Assembly (NCBI GenBank): GCA_947168785.1
Contig: CAMVNL010000073.1
Location: 1-8,537 of the forward strand
Origin: an uncultured Clostridia bacterium
Lineage (GTDB): Bacteria > Bacillota > Clostridia > Oscillospirales > Acutalibacteraceae
Direction: 5' to 3'
Length of the DNA: 8,537 bases
The position numbers and the translations under genes were made by a program. How positions within the stretch are numbered: the first letter of the stretch is position 1; each line of letters starts with the position of its first letter. This document shows, piece by piece, positions 5,241 to 8,537 of this stretch. The notes beneath the pieces were generated by a model. It made no database searches. It was given only the letters and a program-made list of their open reading frames with translations, and was not told the DNA's origin.

Positions 5241-6584
5241 TTGGACACGTATGATCTCGTTGTGATCGGGGCCGGCACCACCGGCGCGTATCTGGCGCGG
5301 AAGATGGCGAAAAAGGGCCATTCCGTGCTGGTGATCGACAAGCTGCCCAAGACGAAGGTGGGCAGAAAATACGACATTTTCCACATCGAGGCGAAGGAGT
5401 TCGACCGACTGGAGATTCCCCGCCCGGCGGAGGGAGACCCGGCGTGGGCCTTTGAATTTGAGAAAAATTACAACGCCGACCCGCTGAACCGCTTTCCCAA
5501 GTGCCAGATCAATCCCATGGTGGGCCTTCACATGCACGAATACACCCTGCTGCTGGACGGCCTGGCGGAGGAAGCCGGGGCCAAGCTGCTGTATTCCTGC
5601 GAGTTTCTCGATTTCCTTTACAACGACGCGGGCAAAATCTGCGGCGTGAAGGCGAAATACCGGGGCCGGGAGAAAAAGATCGCCGCGAAGCTGGTGGCGG
5701 ACTGCTCCGGCATGGCGGCCGCGGGCCGCACCCGCCTGCCCGACGGCTACGGCGTGGACAACACGCCCCTGACGGACGAGGACATGTTCTACGTGATCCT
5801 GAAATACGTGAAGCTGAAGCACCCGGAGGACTATCTGGAGGGCTCCACCTTCTGGGCCTATTACAAAGCGTGGATCGCCCCCTGCGCCGACCCCCACGGG
5901 GCCATCATCGGACTCGGCGCGTGCCACTCCTACGAATACGCCGAGCGGGTATTGGAGGAGATGGAAAAGACCGTTCCCCTGCCGGAGTACGACCTTGTCC
6001 GGATCGAGAAGGGCCGCACCCCCTACACCCAGAATCCCTCCTCCATGGTGGCGGACGGCTTCTTCGTCTCCGGCGACGCGGGCAACCTGACCAAATCCGT
6101 CAACGGCGAGGGCGTGACCTCCTCCATGGTGCAGCTCCAACTGGCGGAGGAGACGCTGGACAGCGCCCTGCGCTACAACAAGGCCACCCGCGAGTATATG
6201 TGGGAGATCAACCGGGCCTACAACGCCTCGCAGGGGGCGGAGTTCGCCCTGCTGCGTGCGCTGCTGGTGGGCGTGGTCAACGCCGCCAATTTTGAAGAGT
6301 TCCAGTACGCCTTTGAGAGCGGCATCATCAGCGACGAGCTGCTGAACGCCATGAACGGCGCTTCCATTCCGCCCCAGACGCTGCTGAACGCGGCCAAGGG
6401 CTTTGCGGGCGGCATTGCGGGCAAAAAGATCCGCTTTTCCACCGTGAAGGCCGCCGGCGCGGCGCTGAAAAACGCGGTGGAGATCATGAACCACTATAAG
6501 CGCTTCCCCTACGGCGAGGCGGGCTACGACGAGTGGGCCAAAAAGGCCGACGCGCTGTATGAGAGGATCGGTAAGATCAACTGA
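5241..6584 (+). CDS. FAD-dependent oxidoreductase, geranylgeranyl reductase/FixC type
   Basis: A 447-residue soluble flavoprotein of the glutathione-reductase-fold group that includes geranylgeranyl reductases, FixC and related dehydrogenases. The N-terminus holds the FAD ADP-binding fold: YDLVVIGAGTTG (4-15, GxGxxG) and VLVIDK (29-34) with the acidic D33 for the ribose. VADCSG (152-157) is the central motif, and SGDAGNLTKSVNGEGV (277-292) is the second FAD-contact motif with the GD pair and the GEG loop usual in this family. No transmembrane segment, signal peptide or iron-sulfur cysteine cluster is present. The substrate is unknown: an isoprenoid double bond, a quinone or another electron acceptor would each fit. 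TTG at 5241 is chosen from ribosome-binding-site spacing; starting at ATG 5232 would add three residues. It is transcribed alone from a perfect promoter, divergent from the double TetR regulator, which probably controls it. A likely terminator follows. Confidence 0.85.
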   Translation: MDTYDLVVIGAGTTGAYLARKMAKKGHSVLVIDKLPKTKVGRKYDIFHIEAKEFDRLEIPRPAEGDPAWAFEFEKNYNADPLNRFPKCQINPMVGLHMHEYTLLLDGLAEEAGAKLLYSCEFLDFLYNDAGKICGVKAKYRGREKKIAAKLVADCSGMAAAGRTRLPDGYGVDNTPLTDEDMFYVILKYVKLKHPEDYLEGSTFWAYYKAWIAPCADPHGAIIGLGACHSYEYAERVLEEMEKTVPLPEYDLVRIEKGRTPYTQNPSSMVADGFFVSGDAGNLTKSVNGEGVTSSMVQLQLAEETLDSALRYNKATREYMWEINRAYNASQGAEFALLRALLVGVVNAANFEEFQYAFESGIISDELLNAMNGASIPPQTLLNAAKGFAGGIAGKKIRFSTVKAAGAALKNAVEIMNHYKRFPYGEAGYDEWAKKADALYERIGKIN

Positions 6585-6629
6585 ACAGCCCGGCGGCGGC
6601 AAAAAGCGCAGATATACAGCCCGTGAGGG

Positions 6630-6662
6630 ATGGGACTGCTGCGTTAACAGACCCATGTTTTT
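6630..6662 (+). terminator. Probable intrinsic terminator of the oxidoreductase gene
   Basis: ATGGG (6630-6634) pairs with CCCAT (6652-6656), and CTG (6636-6638) pairs with CAG (6648-6650), across a single A-A mismatch and a 9-base loop. TTTTT at 6658-6662 follows the stem after one base. The stem is modest, so efficiency may be partial. It starts 46 bp after the stop codon and ends just before the next promoter. Confidence 0.5.
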
Positions 6663-6663
6663 A

Positions 6664-6692
6664 TTGCGCGGCTTTCAAAAAGATGTTATAAT
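6664..6692 (+). promoter_or_regulatory. Extended -10 promoter of the phosphoesterase gene
   Basis: TATAAT (6687-6692) is perfect and is preceded by TGT, an extended -10. A weak -35, TTGCGC (6664-6669), lies 17 bp upstream. Transcription should begin near 6699. Confidence 0.7.
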
Positions 6693-6700
6693 GATGGTGG

Positions 6701-6721
6701 CCCGGGGCGAACAGCCCCGGG
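6701..6721 (+). promoter_or_regulatory. G+C-only 8-bp hairpin at the 5' end of the phosphoesterase mRNA
   Basis: CCCGGGGC (6701-6708) and GCCCCGGG (6714-6721) form a perfect stem around the loop GAACA. It begins within a few bases of the predicted transcription start and ends 31 bases before the ATG. No T-tract follows, so it is not an intrinsic terminator. A 5'-terminal stem that slows mRNA decay, or a protein-binding site, is plausible. Confidence 0.5.
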
Positions 6722-6752
6722 ACGGATCACTGAAAAAATGGGGCGATACACA

Positions 6753-7955
6753 ATGAACAGAACAGTCAAAGCGGTCATTTCCCTGCTTCTCTGCGCGGCG
6801 CTGGCGGTCGGCACGGTGGCATTTGCCGCAGCGGACGACGGATTGACGACGGACGCATTGCATTTTGGCAGCGACGGGCATTTTAAGATCCTGCACGTGA
6901 CGGACACCCATCTGAATGCGGACAACGCGGCGAACAGCACCCGCCTGATCGCCATGGCGTGCGACGCGGAACAGCCGGATCTGGTGATGCTGACCGGCGA
7001 TATTGCCCCGGAGGGCACCTATGAAAAGACCGGGGAGAGAGTGGACCAGCTGATGCAGGTCTTCGAAACCAGACAGATCCCCGTGGCGGTGGCCTTCGGC
7101 AACCACGATTCGGAGAACGGCGCATATACCAGAGAGGAAGCCATGGCTCTTTACAACGCCTATGCCTGTTCGATTGCCATCGACGACGGCGACCGCCTGA
7201 CGGGCTGCGGCACCTATCGCATCCCGCTGTGCGCCTCGGACGGAAACGAACTGCGGTTCAACCTCTGGGTATTTGACTCCGGCGATTACGACGGGGAAGG
7301 CCACTACGCCAACGTGGCGGAGGACCAGGTGGAATGGTACCGGGAGCAATCCGCCGCCATTGAACGGGAAGCGGGCAAAAAGATCAATTCCCTTGTCTTC
7401 CAGCACATCATCGTGCCGGAGATCTACGACGCGCTGGAGGAAGTGGACCGCAAGACCGCCTTTTCCTATGAGCATCTCTATGAAAAGGGCCGGTATTTCC
7501 GTTTTTCCGGCAGCAACACCAATTACGGCATGCTCAACGAATACCCCTGCCCCGGTTATTATAACCACGGCCAGTTTGACGCCATGGTGGAACGGGGCGA
7601 CGTGCTGGCGATGTTCACCGGCCACGACCACACCAACGCCTTCGGCGTAAAATACAAGGGGATCGATATCGTCAACTCCCTTTCCACCCGCTACAACGGC
7701 GACACCTCTTCCACCCGGTACGGCTACCGGGTGATCGAGCTGGACGAAGCCGCGCCGGACAGATACGAGACGCGCGTCGTGCGGTGGTATGACTTCGTAA
7801 ACGAAAGCGCCGTCAAAGCGCTGGCGCAGGACGAAGCGGACAGAACCCTGCTGGCGGAGATCCGCTTCCGGGGATTCTTCCGGAAATTCCTGACGGATTT
7901 CTGCGTGTTCTTCGTTCAGGCCGCCACCGGCAGAAGGGTACGGTACCCGGACTGA
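6753..7955 (+). CDS. Secreted calcineurin-like metallophosphoesterase
   Basis: A 400-residue exported metallophosphoesterase that probably hydrolyses phosphomonoesters or diesters outside the membrane with two metal ions. Residues 1-26 form a signal peptide (NRTVK, a hydrophobic core, then AFAAA). C14 lies in LLLCAA, which is not a good lipobox, so I do not call it a lipoprotein. All metal-site motifs are present in order: DTH (D51, H53), GD (D83), GNHD (N117, H118), QHI (H218) and GHDH (H291, H293). The overall pattern resembles purple-acid-phosphatase-29/Dcr2-like bacterial phosphoesterases. The tail (about 365-400) is basic and aromatic and may contact the membrane or wall; that is speculative. 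ATG at 6753 is preferred over 6738 because it gives a cleaner signal peptide and has GGGG nine bases upstream, though the ribosome binding site is weak either way. The GDPD gene follows after 71 bp with no terminator. Confidence 0.88.
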   Translation: MNRTVKAVISLLLCAALAVGTVAFAAADDGLTTDALHFGSDGHFKILHVTDTHLNADNAANSTRLIAMACDAEQPDLVMLTGDIAPEGTYEKTGERVDQLMQVFETRQIPVAVAFGNHDSENGAYTREEAMALYNAYACSIAIDDGDRLTGCGTYRIPLCASDGNELRFNLWVFDSGDYDGEGHYANVAEDQVEWYREQSAAIEREAGKKINSLVFQHIIVPEIYDALEEVDRKTAFSYEHLYEKGRYFRFSGSNTNYGMLNEYPCPGYYNHGQFDAMVERGDVLAMFTGHDHTNAFGVKYKGIDIVNSLSTRYNGDTSSTRYGYRVIELDEAAPDRYETRVVRWYDFVNESAVKALAQDEADRTLLAEIRFRGFFRKFLTDFCVFFVQAATGRRVRYPD

Positions 7956-8026
7956 CCGCTCAGCATCCGAAGGAAAGGGAACGCCGTCCCATTCAAATCA
8001 ATAAAATAAGGAGAAACGACCGTATC

Positions 8027-8537
8027 ATGAAAAAAGAGTATAGCGGCATGCCGATGCGGTTTGCCCACACGGGCGTGACCCAGTTCGCGCCGGAAAACAC
8101 GCTGGAGGCCTTTCAGAAGGCGGCGGAGCTGGGATGCGAGGGCATTGAGCTGGACATTCAGATCAGCGGCGACGGGGAGATCATCGTCACCCACAACGAC
8201 ACCATGGGGTATATGACCTTTGAGCGCCACCGGGACAGGCTGCGGGAAATGACCGCCGAACAGATCAAGGCGTTCGATATCCCCTACCGCGACGCCCTGA
8301 AGCTCAAATACCCGCCCTACCCCTGGACGGAGCATTACGGCGGGCGCCGCATGATCACCCCGCCCGACTACGTGGAGGACCGGGTGACGCACCTCATCAC
8401 CTTTGCGGAGTTTGACGCGTGGCTTTCCACGGTGGATTACGATCTCACCGTGGAGGTGGAGTTCAAGACCACGGGCATGTGCCCCCGGATGGACGAGATC
8501 CTGGCGCAGTCCTCCAACGTGTCGCAGTACATCTTCT
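8027..8537 (+). CDS. Glycerophosphodiester phosphodiesterase family protein, 3' end outside window
   Basis: The first 170 residues are visible and the frame is open at the right edge. GDPD enzymes cut glycerophosphodiesters to glycerol-3-phosphate and an alcohol in a TIM barrel. Visible marks are AHTG (13-16) with APENTLEAF (21-29), GIELDIQ (39-45) with metal ligands E41 and D43, VTHND (54-58) with H56, and VEVEFK (142-147) at the later acidic strand. The usual HRG at the first catalytic histidine reads HTG here, so the phosphate-contacting arginine is replaced; H14 is kept. No signal peptide is present, suggesting a cytoplasmic enzyme. The start is set by AAGGAG at 8008-8013, with a rather long 13-base spacing. 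Residues 85-120, rich in Pro and Tyr, look like a family-specific insertion. Probably co-transcribed with the secreted phosphoesterase upstream. Confidence 0.85.
   Translation, partial: MKKEYSGMPMRFAHTGVTQFAPENTLEAFQKAAELGCEGIELDIQISGDGEIIVTHNDTMGYMTFERHRDRLREMTAEQIKAFDIPYRDALKLKYPPYPWTEHYGGRRMITPPDYVEDRVTHLITFAEFDAWLSTVDYDLTVEVEFKTTGMCPRMDEILAQSSNVSQYIF

Noticed and set aside
5036..5386. 117-residue N-terminal extension of the TetR gene
   Set aside because: It would run through its own promoter, the consensus flavoenzyme promoter and the start of that gene. The ribosome binding site near 5041-5048 places the start at 5035.
5187..6656. Minus-strand open frame of about 489 residues opposite the FAD oxidoreductase
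   Set aside because: The composition is His/Gly/Val/Arg-rich with no recognisable motif. It is an antisense shadow of a gene with clear FAD motifs.
6675..7631. Minus-strand open frame opposite the phosphoesterase
   Set aside because: It shows antisense composition, while the plus strand carries a signal peptide and every metallophosphoesterase motif.
7712..7733. Perfect 9-bp inverted repeat CACCCGGTA/TACCGGGTG inside the phosphoesterase gene
   Set aside because: It lies in codons for T-R-Y-G-Y-R-V, where the symmetrical residues alone can produce the pairing. There is no T-tract or regulatory context.
7936..7948. 13-bp palindrome GGGTAC-G-GTACCC at the end of the phosphoesterase gene
   Set aside because: The loop is too small for an RNA hairpin of full length, no T-tract follows, and it falls within the coding end. 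Noted only in case it is a protein-binding site.
1..8537. CRISPR array, tRNA/rRNA, transposase or phage genes
   Set aside because: I searched by eye and found no regularly spaced direct repeats of CRISPR type, no tRNA-like cloverleaf, and no recombinase or phage motifs in any convincing frame.

Overview
The window looks like chromosomal DNA from an uncultured, fairly G+C-rich member of the Clostridia (Bacillota), probably a gut or rumen Oscillospiraceae/Christensenellaceae-type organism. Evidence: strong AGGAG-type ribosome binding sites, near-consensus sigma-A promoters, a secreted type I dockerin protein, and small FMN/FAD enzymes typical of anaerobes. This placement is inference; no marker gene is present.

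Layout. Positions 61-1431 (-) encode a coiled-coil DUF2130 protein of the PD-(D/E)XK nuclease-like group. Upstream of it, 1471-1644 is bounded by two inverted clusters of a 7-bp tandem repeat. Next, 1674-2249 (-) encodes a short nitroreductase. It diverges from 2467-3573 (+), a secreted protein with an unusual order: signal peptide, N-terminal dockerin, probable stalk domain, Pro/Thr/Glu linker, and four CxxCxGxG motifs of DnaJ zinc-finger type. That gene converges on 3749-5035 (-), a TetR-family regulator with two complete TetR helix-turn-helix units in one chain, followed by a clear intrinsic terminator. The regulator diverges from 5241-6584 (+), a FAD-dependent oxidoreductase of the geranylgeranyl-reductase/FixC type. 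That gene has a perfect consensus promoter, a 12-A leader tract and a probable TTG start. Next come a secreted calcineurin-like phosphoesterase (6753-7955, +) and, 71 bp downstream, a glycerophosphodiester phosphodiesterase family gene running off the right edge (8027-8537, +).

Functional units. (1) The double-TetR regulator and the flavoenzyme look like a divergent regulator/target pair; their shared region holds four copies of a CTGTC/GACAG half-site. (2) The phosphoesterase and the GDPD gene probably form an operon acting on phosphoesters. (3) The nitroreductase and the dockerin protein diverge from separate, well-formed promoters, each with an operator-like inverted repeat. (4) The nitroreductase and DUF2130 genes share a strand but are separated by the repeat segment, so co-transcription is uncertain.

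The least ordinary items are the dockerin/DnaJ-zinc-finger secreted protein and the fused double TetR regulator with its divergent flavoenzyme. No phage, transposase, CRISPR, tRNA or rRNA was seen.
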